64,000 nt of DNA, from assembly GCF_030814135.1 (NCBI RefSeq), contig NZ_JAUSUQ010000001.1, forward strand, positions 310,001 to 374,000, given 5' to 3'. Positions 1-8,848 of the stretch are shown piece by piece. Source of the stretch: Caldalkalibacillus uzonensis. GTDB lineage: Bacteria; Bacillota; Bacilli; Caldalkalibacillales; Caldalkalibacillaceae. The translations under genes were made by a program, and so were the position numbers. How positions within the stretch are numbered: the first letter of the stretch is position 1; the number at the start of each line of letters is the position of its first letter. The notes beneath the pieces are model-generated. The model did not search any database, was not told the origin of the DNA, and saw nothing but the letters and a program-made list of their open reading frames with translations.

Positions 1-453
1 CCTGGCCTTGGCCACAACTCTTTCACCCACTTTCACAGGCCTGAGAAAGCGGATATTGGCCGAAGCAGTCAGCGCCAATTCGTCATCAATGACAGCCACA
101 GCCAGGGAGTTGGCCTGGGCGAATAGGTGATGCCCCCGAGCAATTTGATTGCGGGTAAAGGCATGCTCTTCCCGGATATCCAAAATAGAAATGGCGCTTT
201 TATCCAACTGCAAATCGATGATCTCTCCGATCACTTCATCCACTAAAAGGGAGCGGACCTCATCATAATTTTGTTCAGCCACGCTTTTAATTCGTTCCCG
301 CAGCTCGGGAATTGATTTTTCCAAGCGATCCAAACGGATGGTTTGAACACTGACCTGAAAATGTCGGGCCAATTCTTCATCAGTCATAAATGGATTCTTA
401 TGTAACAGCTCAACTAATTGGTTTTGTCGCTCTTTTTTCGATAGTTTGGGCAT
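1..453 (-). CDS. fapR: Transcriptional regulator FapR of fatty acid and phospholipid synthesis (3' end outside window)
   Basis: FapR is a repressor of fatty acid and membrane lipid genes that is released by malonyl-CoA. The 151 codons present start [12 protein letters not shown] and show an N-terminal DeoR-like HTH (residues about 5-60, including [20 protein letters not shown]), a linker helix, and the first part of a hot-dog ligand domain with the FapR-typical stretch [19 protein letters not shown]. The reading frame is open to base 1, so the C-terminal quarter is lost at the window edge. In B. subtilis plsX-fabD-fabG follow downstream. A sigma-A-like promoter and a candidate FapR operator lie just upstream, which suggests autoregulation. 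Identity is secure by residue-level resemblance to B. subtilis FapR; binding behaviour is inferred from the family. Confidence 0.96.
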   Translation of the reverse strand, partial: MPKLSKKERQNQLVELLHKNPFMTDEELARHFQVSVQTIRLDRLEKSIPELRERIKSVAEQNYDEVRSLLVDEVIGEIIDLQLDKSAISILDIREEHAFTRNQIARGHHLFAQANSLAVAVIDDELALTASANIRFLRPVKVGERVVAKAR

Positions 454-484
454 CCCCTATCACCACCACAACTCCACTCCTCAT

Positions 485-501
485 TTAGCACTTGGTCTTA
501 A
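485..501 (-). promoter_or_regulatory. Candidate FapR operator (fapO)
   Basis: The 17-bp partial palindrome TTAGCACTTGGTCTTAA matches the FapR consensus TTAGTACCTRDTACTAA at 13 of 17 positions, including both outer half-site ends. It lies 4 bp downstream of the -10 box of the fapR promoter, over the expected transcription start, where repressor would block transcription. Assignment rests on motif and location only. Confidence 0.6.
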
Positions 502-505
502 TAGT

Positions 506-534
506 AGTATATAGTAGTGAACTGAAAATCGCAA
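506..534 (-). promoter_or_regulatory. Sigma-A promoter of fapR
   Basis: On the minus strand, TTGCGA (529-534) and TATACT (506-511) are separated by exactly 17 bp. The promoter sits in the recG-fapR gap and reads toward fapR, so fapR can be expressed apart from recG. Confidence 0.65.
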
Positions 535-585
535 TCCTTAATTTTCCTTCTCTTTCCCTGTGCATATCTTGGAGCTTACCATTGC

Positions 586-2664
586 TTAGTCCAACAATTT
601 AGCCTCAGCCCTCAGCTGCTCTTCTAAATAGGCACGTAAAGGGGCATACTCCTCTTTCTCCCAAAAGGACGGGTGATTGATTAAAGCAGCGGCATCTTTA
701 CGGGCTACTTCCAAGGCTCGGTAATCGTGGATCATATCCGCCACCTTAAACTCGGGCAAGCCACTTTGTTTGGTGCCGAAAAAGTCACCTGGACCGCGTA
801 AGGCAAGATCCTTTTTAGCCACTTCAAAACCATCGTGGGTGGAACGCATGATTTGCATCCGCTGAATGCCGGTCTCTGTTTTGGGGTTAGCAATTAAGAT
901 GCAATACGATTGATGCTCCCCCCGGCCGACCCTGCCCCGCAGCTGGTGCAGCTGGGACAGGCCAAACCGTTCTGCATCGTAAATAATCATCAGCGTGGCA
1001 TTGGGCACATCAACCCCCACCTCAACAACCGTGGTGGTGACCAAAATATGAATCTCTCCTGCTGCAAAGCGGCGCATGGTTTCCTCTTTTTCACTGGAGC
1101 CCAGCCGTCCGTGCAACAAACCTACACGGTACTGGGGAAAGGCTTGGCTTAACTCGGCATGAAAGTCAAGCACGTTCTGTACATCCAGCTTGTCCGACTC
1201 CTCAATTAAGGGGCAGACAACATATGCTTGCCGCCCTTGGTCAATTTGGTTTTGCATAAAACGGAACACCCGATCCAGCATCTCTTCCCTGACCCAATAC
1301 GTTTCCACTTTTTTCCGCCCGGCCGGCAGTTCATCAATGACGGTGACGTCCAGATCGCCAAAGGCCGTGATGGCCAAGGTGCGAGGGATAGGTGTAGCCG
1401 TCATAAGCAAAACGTCGGGAGCGGCCCCTTTACGCCTTAACCGACGCCGTTGCTCTACACCAAAGCGGTGTTGTTCATCGGTAATAATGAGACCCAGGTT
1501 TTTAAAAAAGACATCTTCCTGAATCAGCGCATGGGTGCCGACCACAACATCAATGGTCCCCAGTTGCAGACCGGCCAGAATCTCCCTCCGTTCTGTGGAA
1601 GATGAACTTCCGGTCAATAAGGCCAGTTGGATGTTATCTTGGGCAAAAAATCGCTTTAAGGACAAATAATGTTGTTCAGCTAAAATTTCTGTGGGCACCA
1701 TAAACGCACCTTGATATCCCGCATTGACAGAGGCATACAGGGCAATAGCGGCAACGGCTGTCTTTCCTGAACCAACATCGCCCTGCAACAAGCGGTTCAT
1801 GGCATAGGGTGCTTGCAAATCGTCCAAGATTTGCTCCAGAGCCCTATGCTGGGCAGCGGTCAGCTTAAACGGCAGCGATTGGATAAACCGTTCCACTTTT
1901 TGGTGGTCATAATGTTGGGCCAAACCTTTGACCTGTTCACGATGACGTTTTCTCAGAGCTTGCAGCTTTAATTGGAACAAGAAAAATTCTTCGTACACGA
2001 AACGGCGCTTGGCTTGTTTGCCTTCCTGCCAATCCTTAGGAAAGTGCAATTGTTGCAAAGCAGCGGAGCGGGATAGCAATTTGTAGCGCTCAAGCAGAGA
2101 TTGGGGAAGGATTTCGGGGATGAAAGCCGCATAATCACGCAAAGCCGCTTTGATCCATTTGCGGAACTGAGCCACTTTAAGCTTGCCGGTCACGGAGTAG
2201 ACCGGCAGCAGCCCTTCATCCTCCTCGTTCTGGCCCGCCCTGTTGGTCCACTGGTAATGCTGGACTGTTAATTGCAGGCGATGCTTGTCCATTTTTCCAG
2301 ACAGGCGGATGGTCCGTCCCACTTTCACCTGCCGTTTAACGTAGGGTCTGTTGAAGATCACAGCCGTAATGAGATAACGGTCAACCAGCACCTTGAAGGA
2401 ACAGCGGGATTTGTTGCGGCCGTAAAAGCGAAGCAGTGGTTCACTGTGAACGGTCCCTTCCACTGTGACGGTTTCTTCATGGCCCACTTCAGCCAGATCC
2501 CTGAGGCGATAATCTTCATACCGATAGGGAAAATGAAACAAAAGATCTTCTATAGTTTCAATACCAAGAAGGGAGAGGTCTTCTGCCGTCGCCTCTCCCA
2601 CTCCTTTCAGCGTTGTCACTGGTTGTTTTAGAACCTGTTTCTCCGTCCAGTCTTGTTTGTTCAC
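586..2664 (-). CDS. recG: ATP-dependent DNA helicase RecG
   Basis: RecG reverses stalled replication forks and processes branched recombination intermediates. The 692-residue product has an N-terminal OB-fold wedge domain (about 60-145) and superfamily 2 helicase lobes. Visible motifs are Walker A GDVGSGKT (295-302), Walker B box DEQH (396-399), motif III MTATPIPRT and motif VI QLRGRVGRG. Length is close to the 682 residues of B. subtilis RecG. Translation starts at GTG (2662-2664), whose bases overlap the sdaAA stop in GTGA, so the two genes are translationally coupled. The order sdaAB-sdaAA-recG-fapR is as in B. subtilis. Confidence 0.97.
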   Translation of the reverse strand: MNKQDWTEKQVLKQPVTTLKGVGEATAEDLSLLGIETIEDLLFHFPYRYEDYRLRDLAEVGHEETVTVEGTVHSEPLLRFYGRNKSRCSFKVLVDRYLITAVIFNRPYVKRQVKVGRTIRLSGKMDKHRLQLTVQHYQWTNRAGQNEEDEGLLPVYSVTGKLKVAQFRKWIKAALRDYAAFIPEILPQSLLERYKLLSRSAALQQLHFPKDWQEGKQAKRRFVYEEFFLFQLKLQALRKRHREQVKGLAQHYDHQKVERFIQSLPFKLTAAQHRALEQILDDLQAPYAMNRLLQGDVGSGKTAVAAIALYASVNAGYQGAFMVPTEILAEQHYLSLKRFFAQDNIQLALLTGSSSSTERREILAGLQLGTIDVVVGTHALIQEDVFFKNLGLIITDEQHRFGVEQRRRLRRKGAAPDVLLMTATPIPRTLAITAFGDLDVTVIDELPAGRKKVETYWVREEMLDRVFRFMQNQIDQGRQAYVVCPLIEESDKLDVQNVLDFHAELSQAFPQYRVGLLHGRLGSSEKEETMRRFAAGEIHILVTTTVVEVGVDVPNATLMIIYDAERFGLSQLHQLRGRVGRGEHQSYCILIANPKTETGIQRMQIMRSTHDGFEVAKKDLALRGPGDFFGTKQSGLPEFKVADMIHDYRALEVARKDAAALINHPSFWEKEEYAPLRAYLEEQLRAEAKLLD

Positions 2665-3554
2665 TCTTTGACCAACTCCACACCAAAAATCTTTCTTTCC
2701 AGTGCTTTTCCTGTCGGGGTTGCCGCCAAACCGCCCAACGCCGTTTCTTTCAGCGCATGGGGCATGGATTTGCCAATTCTGTACATGGCTTCGATCACTT
2801 CGTCGGCCGGGATAATAAATTCAATGCCGGCCAAAGCCATATCTGCCGCCACCATGGCGATCGAAGCACCAATGGCATTGCGCTTCACGCAGGGGACTTC
2901 TACCAAGCCGGCCACAGGGTCACAGACCAGCCCCAACATATTTTGCAGGGCGATGGAAAGGGCATGGGCAGACTGCCTGGGAGTGCCTCCTGCCATTTCC
3001 ACAATGGCCGCTGCGGCCATGGCTGTGGCTGATCCTGTTTCTGCCTGACACCCCCCTGTTGCTCCGGCAATAAACGCATTGTTGGCAATAACATAACCAA
3101 TAGCCCCGGCTGTAAACAAAAAGTAAAGTTTATCTTCATAAGACGGCTGCAACTTTTCTGCCATAGCAAATAAACAACCTGGTACAATGCCGGCCGACCC
3201 GGCCGTCGGGGTGGCACAAATGGTTCCCATGGCGGCATTGACCTCGTTAGTGGCCATGGCTCCCATCACTGCCTCCAAGACATGAATGCCGGACAACACA
3301 TTCCCTTGCTGGATATAACGATGAAGCTTTTTAGCATCACCGCCTGTCAGGCTGCTGTGAGACTTGATGTTTTCATTAATCCCCCGTTGAACAGCCTTTT
3401 CCATCACCCTGTAAGCTTTGGCCATATTGTCCATAATGTCTTGTTTTGATTTGCCCGAAATCTGTACTTCCTGTTCAATCATGATTTGGGCCATCTTTTT
3501 GTTTTCCCGTTCAGCTAATTCAACAAGCTCAGCCACCGTTTTAAAGATAGCCAT
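2661..3554 (-). CDS. sdaAA: L-serine dehydratase, alpha subunit
   Basis: With SdaAB this subunit deaminates L-serine to pyruvate and ammonia using an oxygen-labile [4Fe-4S] cluster. The protein (297 residues from this start, MAIFKTVAELV) has the conserved glycine- and cysteine-rich segments of the alpha chain: CATPTAGSAG, GGCQAETGSATAM, CDPVAGLVEVPC. The ATG at 3552-3554 is preceded by GGGGGAGG at good spacing; a TTG ten codons upstream (3584) has no such site. It lies directly downstream of sdaAB and overlaps the recG start by 4 bp. Confidence 0.95.
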   Translation of the reverse strand: MAIFKTVAELVELAERENKKMAQIMIEQEVQISGKSKQDIMDNMAKAYRVMEKAVQRGINENIKSHSSLTGGDAKKLHRYIQQGNVLSGIHVLEAVMGAMATNEVNAAMGTICATPTAGSAGIVPGCLFAMAEKLQPSYEDKLYFLFTAGAIGYVIANNAFIAGATGGCQAETGSATAMAAAAIVEMAGGTPRQSAHALSIALQNMLGLVCDPVAGLVEVPCVKRNAIGASIAMVAADMALAGIEFIIPADEVIEAMYRIGKSMPHALKETALGGLAATPTGKALERKIFGVELVKE

Positions 3555-3638
3555 GTCTTCCTCCCCCTTTATCCTCACCTTCAATACCGTATGGAGGCTG
3601 CCCTTAAGCGTTCGGCCGTGGTTAACGGTACAATCAGA

Positions 3639-4304
3639 TCAGGGATCAAGCTTAGTGACCGCTAGGATTGACGGGATCGCTTTGATTTCGGCCAGCACAT
3701 CCTCACCCATAGACTGGTCAGTCTCAATGGCCATTAAGGCTTCAGATCCTTTGGCTTTTCTAGCCACTTCCATGTGGCCGATATTGAGTTTGTGCCGGCT
3801 TAATACATTGGCCACCTGGGCAATCATCCCATATTTGTCTTCATGAAGCACAAGTAAAGCAGGATGATGCCCTGACAAACGCAATTTAAAACCGTTCACG
3901 GAAGTAATCTCAACTGATCCGCCCCCAATGGAAATACCTACAATCTCCAGCCACTGTTCTCCATTACTTAGTTCAATTTTAGCCGTATTGGGGTGATCCG
4001 CATCCTCTTCGCTCGTCTGGATATGAACATCAATTCCTTGGGCTTTGGCCAGCTCCAATGAACGGACAATGCCCTCGTCATAGGTATCCAAATCTAACAG
4101 GCCTCCAACAATTGCAATATCCGTACCATGCCCTTTATATGTTTTGGCAAAAGAACCGTAAAATGTGATGTATGCTGAGTCAGGTTTAAGGCCAAAAATG
4201 CGCCGTGCCGCACGGCCGATACGGGCCGCACCAGCCGTGTGAGAGCTGGATGGCCCGATCATAATAGGACCGATAATGTCAAACACGGACCGGTAGTTCA
4301 TCAT
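3639..4304 (-). CDS. sdaAB: L-serine dehydratase, beta subunit
   Basis: This is the partner of SdaAA in serine catabolism. The 221-residue protein carries the beta-chain signature IGPSSSHTAGAARIG near residue 15 and a C-terminal ACT domain (about 147-220: LLVLHEDKYGMIAQVANVL), which in the family senses or binds serine. Two tandem ATG codons open the gene (4304 and 4301). The AGGGGGG ribosome-binding site is better spaced from the second, so the real product may be one residue shorter. An inverted repeat lies just upstream, between fakA and this gene. Confidence 0.95.
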   Translation of the reverse strand: MMNYRSVFDIIGPIMIGPSSSHTAGAARIGRAARRIFGLKPDSAYITFYGSFAKTYKGHGTDIAIVGGLLDLDTYDEGIVRSLELAKAQGIDVHIQTSEEDADHPNTAKIELSNGEQWLEIVGISIGGGSVEITSVNGFKLRLSGHHPALLVLHEDKYGMIAQVANVLSRHKLNIGHMEVARKAKGSEALMAIETDQSMGEDVLAEIKAIPSILAVTKLDP

Positions 4305-4320
4305 GATCCCCCCTACATGG

Positions 4321-4351
4321 AAACATTCCTACCACATTGATAGGAATGTTT
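4321..4351 (-). terminator. Inverted repeat between fakA and sdaAB, possible weak terminator or attenuator
   Basis: An 11-bp perfect stem (4321-4331 with 4341-4351, sequence AAACATTCCTA on the plus strand) encloses a 9-nt loop. On the transcribed strand only TTTCC follows, so the U-tract is poor. It ends about 15 nt before the sdaAB ribosome-binding site and could separate fakA from sdaAB expression. Confidence 0.4.
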
Positions 4352-4424
4352 ATCTCTAAGCTTTGGTCATCATCAAAGCCAATGTGTTGAGTCCCACGTG
4401 TCGAACGGTTGTCTGCCCAATACC

Positions 4425-6137
4425 CTATTCCACTGATACCAAATACGGATACAGCGGCTGTCCTCCGCCATGAATTTCAACCTCTATGTCAGGGTAATGC
4501 TCCTCGATAAAGGCCTCAATACTTTTAATCTCTGCTTCATTCACATCTTCGCCATAGATCAGCGTCACAATTTCATTTTCATCACTAACCATCTGCTCTA
4601 TCAATCGGCACAGGGCCTCGCTGGCTTCTTCCGCTGTAACGACAATGCGACCGTCCTTGATCCCCATAAAATGCCCTTTCTTGATTTTCAGACCATCGAT
4701 CTCTGTATCACGGACGGCATGGGTGACTTGACCGGAGACAACATGATCTATTGCTACGGTCATGCCCTGTTCATTCTCCTCCAGGGCAGCGGTCGGATTA
4801 AAAGCTAACAGGGCAGCAATCCCTTGCATCACATTTTTGCTTGGAACCACCACCACCTGCTTGTCCACCAACCGGGCAGCCTGCTGGGCGGTTAAAATAA
4901 TATTGCTGTTATTGGGCAGTAAAATCAGCTGTTTGGCTGGCAATCTTTCCATCACATCCACAAACGATTGCGTGCTGGGATTCATGGTTTGCCCGCCATA
5001 AATGACTTCATCAGCTCCCAGGCTCTTAAAGATCTCAGCAATTCCGTCCCCCATTGAAACAGCAATAATACCGTATGCCGGTTCAGTTTCAGAAGGGAGC
5101 TCTGCTGGGAAAGCGGCCTGTGGTTCAGCACGTCCACCGCTCTCCTGCATGGCCCGGAATTGTTCACGCATGTTTTCAATTTTAATGTTCAGCAGTTCAC
5201 CGAAGCATTGGGCATATCCCAAGACATGGCCCAACTCTTCAGCGTGAATATGTACTTTTACCAGTTCATCGTCAGCAATCACCAGGATTGAATCCCCATA
5301 TGTATTTAACTGGCTGCGAAATTGATTTTCTTTAAAGGTTAGCCCTTTTTTGTTGTCCAGGCGAATTATAAACTCTGTACAATAACCGAATTTAATGTCC
5401 TCTTCAGACAGGACACCTTGGGCTATCATTTCGGTCACTTCATTGTGCACATGAGCTTCCTTGTCCTCACTGAAAGCAGCGTCCGCTTCTTCTGCCTGAA
5501 CAGCTTCATCTGCAATTGTTTCTCCCTTCAGGGCACTGAAGAATCCTTCATAGACATAGACCAATCCTTGACCACCGGAGTCTACCACACCCACTTCCTT
5601 TAAAATGGGAAGTAAATCAGGGGTTCGCTTGAGGGAGGCTTTGGCTTCAGTCACAACAGCTTCCATCAGTTCCGTCAGATCTTCAGTTTGCTTCACTTTC
5701 TCCTCAGCTGCTCTGGCCGCATCTTTGGCCACAGTTAAGATGGTGCCTTCCACAGGTTTCATCACCGCTTTGTATGCGGTTTCAACTCCTTGCTTAAGCC
5801 CTGCCACAAAATCTTGGGCGGTCAGTTGCTCCAGCGCTTCCACACCTTTGGCAAATCCTCTGAACAATTGGGACAAGATGACACCGGAATTCCCCCTTGC
5901 TCCCATGAGCAACCCTTTGGACAGTGCTTTGGCTACCTGGGCCACACTCCCTGTGGAAACTTTGTTCATTTCATTGACACCTGCTGTAAAAGAAAGATTC
6001 ATATTGGTGCCTGTATCTCCGTCAGGGACCGGGAACACATTTAACGCATCCACTTGCTTGGCATGCTTTTCAAGATTTTTTGCCCCCTGGCGAATCATAT
6101 AAGCAAATAAATATCCGTCAATCTTGTACTGTTTCAC
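4425..6137 (-). CDS. fakA: Fatty acid kinase catalytic subunit FakA (DhaL/DAK2-type, YloV family)
   Basis: FakA phosphorylates fatty acids bound by a FakB carrier protein, producing acyl-phosphate for phospholipid synthesis. The 570-residue protein starts with a DhaL nucleotide-binding domain (about 1-205) containing the Mg-ATP motif PVPDGDTGTNM (36-46) and the glycine-rich GARGNSGVILSQL, followed by the FakA-type middle and C-terminal domains (end ...HGGGQPLYPYLVSVE). The start is GTG at 6137 behind a perfect AGGAGG. Asp23 lies immediately upstream, as in B. subtilis yloU-yloV. Naming follows characterised staphylococcal FakA; older annotation calls it a dihydroxyacetone kinase-like protein. 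Confidence 0.92.
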   Translation of the reverse strand: MKQYKIDGYLFAYMIRQGAKNLEKHAKQVDALNVFPVPDGDTGTNMNLSFTAGVNEMNKVSTGSVAQVAKALSKGLLMGARGNSGVILSQLFRGFAKGVEALEQLTAQDFVAGLKQGVETAYKAVMKPVEGTILTVAKDAARAAEEKVKQTEDLTELMEAVVTEAKASLKRTPDLLPILKEVGVVDSGGQGLVYVYEGFFSALKGETIADEAVQAEEADAAFSEDKEAHVHNEVTEMIAQGVLSEEDIKFGYCTEFIIRLDNKKGLTFKENQFRSQLNTYGDSILVIADDELVKVHIHAEELGHVLGYAQCFGELLNIKIENMREQFRAMQESGGRAEPQAAFPAELPSETEPAYGIIAVSMGDGIAEIFKSLGADEVIYGGQTMNPSTQSFVDVMERLPAKQLILLPNNSNIILTAQQAARLVDKQVVVVPSKNVMQGIAALLAFNPTAALEENEQGMTVAIDHVVSGQVTHAVRDTEIDGLKIKKGHFMGIKDGRIVVTAEEASEALCRLIEQMVSDENEIVTLIYGEDVNEAEIKSIEAFIEEHYPDIEVEIHGGGQPLYPYLVSVE

Positions 6138-6171
6138 TATGATCCTCCTAACTTCATCACTGCCTGTATCC

Positions 6172-6534
6172 TCAATCGTTAATCACGCGCACACCTTGCA
6201 CATAGATATTGACACTTTCAACCTTAAGCCCCAACATCTCTTCCAGAGTGTATTTGACTTTGGACTGCACATTGTGGGCCACTTCGGAAATTTTGGTGCC
6301 GTAACTGACAATGACGTACATATCAATATGGACGCCATCTTCCTCTTCTCGTACGACGACACCTTTTTTTAAGTTTTCACGCCGTAATAATTCGGCCAAA
6401 CCATCCTTAATATATTTTTGAGAAGCCATGCCGACCAGTCCATAGCACTCCATTGCCGCTCCACCGGCAATGGTCTCAATCACTTCGACAGCCACATCGA
6501 TCTGGCCTAATGGCGTGGAAATTTCAACAGTCAT
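6172..6534 (-). CDS. Asp23/Gls24 family envelope stress protein (YloU-like)
   Basis: The 120-residue protein is one Asp23 domain with no signal peptide. It has the same length as B. subtilis YloU and the family pattern of an N-terminal strand (STPLGQIDVAVEVIETIAGGAAMECYGLVGMA) followed by VSYGTKISEVAHNVQSKVKY. Asp23 proteins are membrane-associated scaffold or stress factors of unclear mechanism. The ATG has an AAGGAGG site 8 nt upstream. It is divergent from rpmB and cotranscribed with fakA (34-bp gap). Confidence 0.92.
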   Translation of the reverse strand: MTVEISTPLGQIDVAVEVIETIAGGAAMECYGLVGMASQKYIKDGLAELLRRENLKKGVVVREEEDGVHIDMYVIVSYGTKISEVAHNVQSKVKYTLEEMLGLKVESVNIYVQGVRVIND

Positions 6535-6667
6535 GAAGAATGCCTCCTTATTGATAAAGTGCCGGTCATGCAGTGCAAACGGCTATTCCAATTTTACTAT
6601 ATGTCCCTCCTTTTTAAAAGCTTCCCCACACAGAAATATCCCATTCTTGCCGGACCATGTCCACGAG

Positions 6668-6697
6668 TTGCCAAAGGCAGCATGGTTATGCTAAGAT
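6668..6697 (+). promoter_or_regulatory. Probable sigma-A promoter of rpmB
   Basis: TTGCCA (6668-6673), an 18-bp spacer and TAAGAT (6692-6697) lie about 54 bp upstream of the rpmB start. Each box has at least four consensus bases. Confidence 0.45.
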
Positions 6698-6750
6698 AAC
6701 CTAGTATGAAAATGCTGATTGATGATGCACAGCATGAGGAGGTGGCAAAT

Positions 6751-6939
6751 ATGGCTCGCAAATGTTATGTTACAGGGAAAAAACCTGGTTCTGGCAACCA
6801 ACGAAGCCATGCCGAAAACAAAACGAGACGCAAATGGGGCGTCAATGTTCAAAAAGTCAGAATCCTGGTTGATGGGAAACCCAAGCGTGTCTATGTCAGT
6901 GCCAGAGCCTTAAAATCAGGCAAAGTGCAGCGCGCTTAA
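6751..6939 (+). CDS. rpmB: 50S ribosomal protein L28
   Basis: The 62-residue protein [17 protein letters not shown] closely follows B. subtilis L28 in length and sequence, including [13 protein letters not shown] at the end. It has only one cysteine in the N-terminal knuckle, so it is the zinc-independent form. The ATG at 6751 follows GAGGAGG; an ATG 15 codons upstream in the same frame would add a tail no L28 has. The gene stands alone on the plus strand between Asp23 and spoVM, the same arrangement as in B. subtilis. Confidence 0.97.
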   Translation: MARKCYVTGKKPGSGNQRSHAENKTRRKWGVNVQKVRILVDGKPKRVYVSARALKSGKVQRA

Positions 6940-6970
6940 CAGATGTCCTTATTGATGATCAACCCATGAA

Positions 6971-6998
6971 AAAAAGCACCGTTCAGGTGCTTTTTTAC
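6971..6998. terminator. Bidirectional intrinsic terminator between rpmB and spoVM
   Basis: A 10-bp perfect stem AAAAAGCACC/GGTGCTTTTT (6971-6980 with 6986-6995) has a 5-nt loop. T-runs follow on the plus strand and A-runs precede, so it can serve both convergent genes. The spoVM stop codon TAA (6995-6997) lies at its edge. Confidence 0.85.
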
Positions 6999-7072
6999 CT
7001 TTTGAAAACACCAATCACCGCGCGAACAATCGAACCCAAAAACCGAGGCAATTTAATGGTATAGAACTTCAT
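6995..7072 (-). CDS. spoVM: Stage V sporulation protein M
   Basis: This is a 25-residue amphipathic peptide. SpoVM recognises the convex forespore membrane and anchors SpoIVA to start spore coat assembly. Translating the minus strand from 7072 gives MKFYTIKLPRFLG followed by 12 more residues (ending GVFKR). This matches B. subtilis SpoVM (26 residues) almost position for position, including the functionally important Pro9. Two tandem ATGs (7075, 7072) follow a strong AAGGAGGGGG; the second gives the canonical N-terminus and better spacing. Position next to rpmB, in convergent orientation, is as in B. subtilis. Confidence 0.95.
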   Translation of the reverse strand: MKFYTIKLPRFLGSIVRAVIGVFKR

Positions 7073-7160
7073 CATTCCCCCTCCTTACTCCATTCACCCA
7101 TAGTATATTCAATCCCCCTGCCTAAGTTGACAGCCGCTCTGTATTGCCCATCACCCCACT

Positions 7161-7199
7161 GAAAAAGCAACCTTTTACACGGTCACAGGTTGCCTTTTT
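7161..7199 (-). terminator. Intrinsic terminator downstream of rpe
   Basis: On the minus strand GCAACC (7188-7193) and GGTTGC (7167-7172) form a hairpin with a 15-nt loop followed by TTTTTC. It ends the long yloC-to-rpe transcript and insulates spoVM. Confidence 0.75.
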
Positions 7200-7250
7200 C
7201 TCTTATGATTATTTTTATGTATGCTTGCCAAAGTTAGAACAGGTTCTTTT

Positions 7251-7907
7251 TCAAAGAGATGATCCACGGATGCTGTCAATCGCTTCCCGCCGGTTGTCTG
7301 TACCAAAAACAGCAGAACCGGCCACAAGCACATTAGCACCGGCCTGACGGCACAAGGCAGCCGTCTTTCTGTTCACACCTCCATCTACTTCAATAAACAG
7401 GCTGTTGAGCCCCCGTTCTTCAGCCCACTTGGAACATGTTTTAATTTTGGATAAAACAGAAGAAATAAATGACTGGCCTCCAAAGCCTGGATTGACTGTC
7501 ATAAACAAGACCAGGTCAACATCAGCCAGGATTTCTTTTATCATTTCCACCGGTGTAGCAGGATTGATAGCTACCCCAGCCTTCACGCCCGCCTCCTTGA
7601 TTTGGTGAACGGTGCGGTGAAGGTGAGGACAAGCTTCTTGATGAACGGTAATCACATCCGCTCCGCTTTTAACAAAATCTTGGATATACTTCTCCGGCTG
7701 TTCAATCATGAGATGAACATCGAGAGGAAGCGCGGTTAAGGGTCGAACAGCCTCAACCACCAGCGGACCCATGGTAATATTGGGCACAAAGTGACCGTCC
7801 ATGACATCGATGTGGATCCAGTCTGCCCCCCCTTGAACCACATCGGCAATTTCGTGACCAAGCTTGGCGAAATCAGCAGATAAGATAGAAGGTGCCACCT
7901 TAATCAT
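7251..7907 (-). CDS. rpe: Ribulose-phosphate 3-epimerase
   Basis: The enzyme interconverts ribulose 5-phosphate and xylulose 5-phosphate in the pentose phosphate pathway. The 218-residue TIM barrel shows the conserved [12 protein letters not shown] start, the metal and catalytic segment [22 protein letters not shown] and VDGGVN. It follows rsgA with a 2-bp gap. In B. subtilis thiN lies directly downstream; here only the terminator and spoVM follow. Confidence 0.97.
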   Translation of the reverse strand: MIKVAPSILSADFAKLGHEIADVVQGGADWIHIDVMDGHFVPNITMGPLVVEAVRPLTALPLDVHLMIEQPEKYIQDFVKSGADVITVHQEACPHLHRTVHQIKEAGVKAGVAINPATPVEMIKEILADVDLVLFMTVNPGFGGQSFISSVLSKIKTCSKWAEERGLNSLFIEVDGGVNRKTAALCRQAGANVLVAGSAVFGTDNRREAIDSIRGSSL

Positions 7908-7909
7908 GG

Positions 7910-8797
7910 TTAATACCTCTTTCTGTATTGATTCGCTTCAATTTCCTTCAGAAACTGAACATAATGGGCATATCTTCGGGAATCGATCTCCCCTTGTTCT
8001 ACAGCACGTTTAACAGCACAGCCCGGTTCATTATGGTGTAAGCAGCCTCTGAATTTACAAGCGTCCATATGTGCCCTGATTTCTATAAAGTAAGTGCCCA
8101 GATCTTCTGGCTCGATTGCAGAGAAGTCCAGTTGGCTAAAACCAGGTGTATCGGCAACCAACCCCCCGCCAGGCAGCTCCAGAAGTTCTACATGGCGGGT
8201 GGTATGGCGTCCCCGCCCCAGTTTGTCCGAAATAGTTCCCGTTTCCAACTGGGCTTGGGGACATAACTGGTTTAGCAGGGTGGACTTGCCTACGCCAGAC
8301 TGGCCAGCCAAGACTGTTATCTTTCCCCGGAGAAGGGTTAACACCTCTTCCATCCCTTCACCGGTCTTACTACTCGTTTGACAGACCGGATAGCCCATTT
8401 TTTGATAAACACTGATCTCATCCACAATGTCGTCTTTATCCCCAGACAAGTCCAGTTTCGTAAAGCAGATCAGCGGCCTGATATGCTCTTTTTCCACACT
8501 GACCAGCATCCGGTCCAATAAATAGGGGCTGAATGAAGGTTCTTTCACTGAAAAAACAAGCAGGGCCTGGTCTACGTTGGCAATCGGTGGGCGGACGAGC
8601 TGATTTTTTCTATCAATAAGTTGGGTTACCCAGCCTTCGTGGTCTGAAACCGGTTCGAAGTGAACGACATCCCCCACCAATGGCTGCAGGCCTTTTTTCT
8701 TGAAAACGCCTCTGGCCCGGCATTGCCATACATTTCTATTTTGATCAAGAACATAATAATAGCCTGCCAGTGCCTTAATGATGCGACCTTCCAGCAT
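7910..8797 (-). CDS. rsgA: Small ribosomal subunit biogenesis GTPase RsgA
   Basis: RsgA is a circularly permuted GTPase that checks late 30S assembly; the B. subtilis orthologue CpgA is a PrkC substrate. The 295-residue protein has an N-terminal OB fold, G4 TKLD at 113-116, G1 GQSGVGKST at 165-173, G3 DTPG at 216-219 and a C-terminal zinc knuckle (C247, C252, H254, C260). The permuted order G4-G1-G3 is diagnostic. It lies downstream of prkC-prpC, which fits regulation by phosphorylation. Confidence 0.96.
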   Translation of the reverse strand: MLEGRIIKALAGYYYVLDQNRNVWQCRARGVFKKKGLQPLVGDVVHFEPVSDHEGWVTQLIDRKNQLVRPPIANVDQALLVFSVKEPSFSPYLLDRMLVSVEKEHIRPLICFTKLDLSGDKDDIVDEISVYQKMGYPVCQTSSKTGEGMEEVLTLLRGKITVLAGQSGVGKSTLLNQLCPQAQLETGTISDKLGRGRHTTRHVELLELPGGGLVADTPGFSQLDFSAIEPEDLGTYFIEIRAHMDACKFRGCLHHNEPGCAVKRAVEQGEIDSRRYAHYVQFLKEIEANQYRKRY

Positions 8798-8848
8798 GCC
8801 AAGAACCTCCCTTCCCTTACTTGGCTCTTTACTGTGATTGACTTGGTG

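Noticed and set aside
7127-7132. TTGACA on the plus strand as a -35 box
   Set aside because: No suitable -10 box at 16-18 bp and no plus-strand gene follows.
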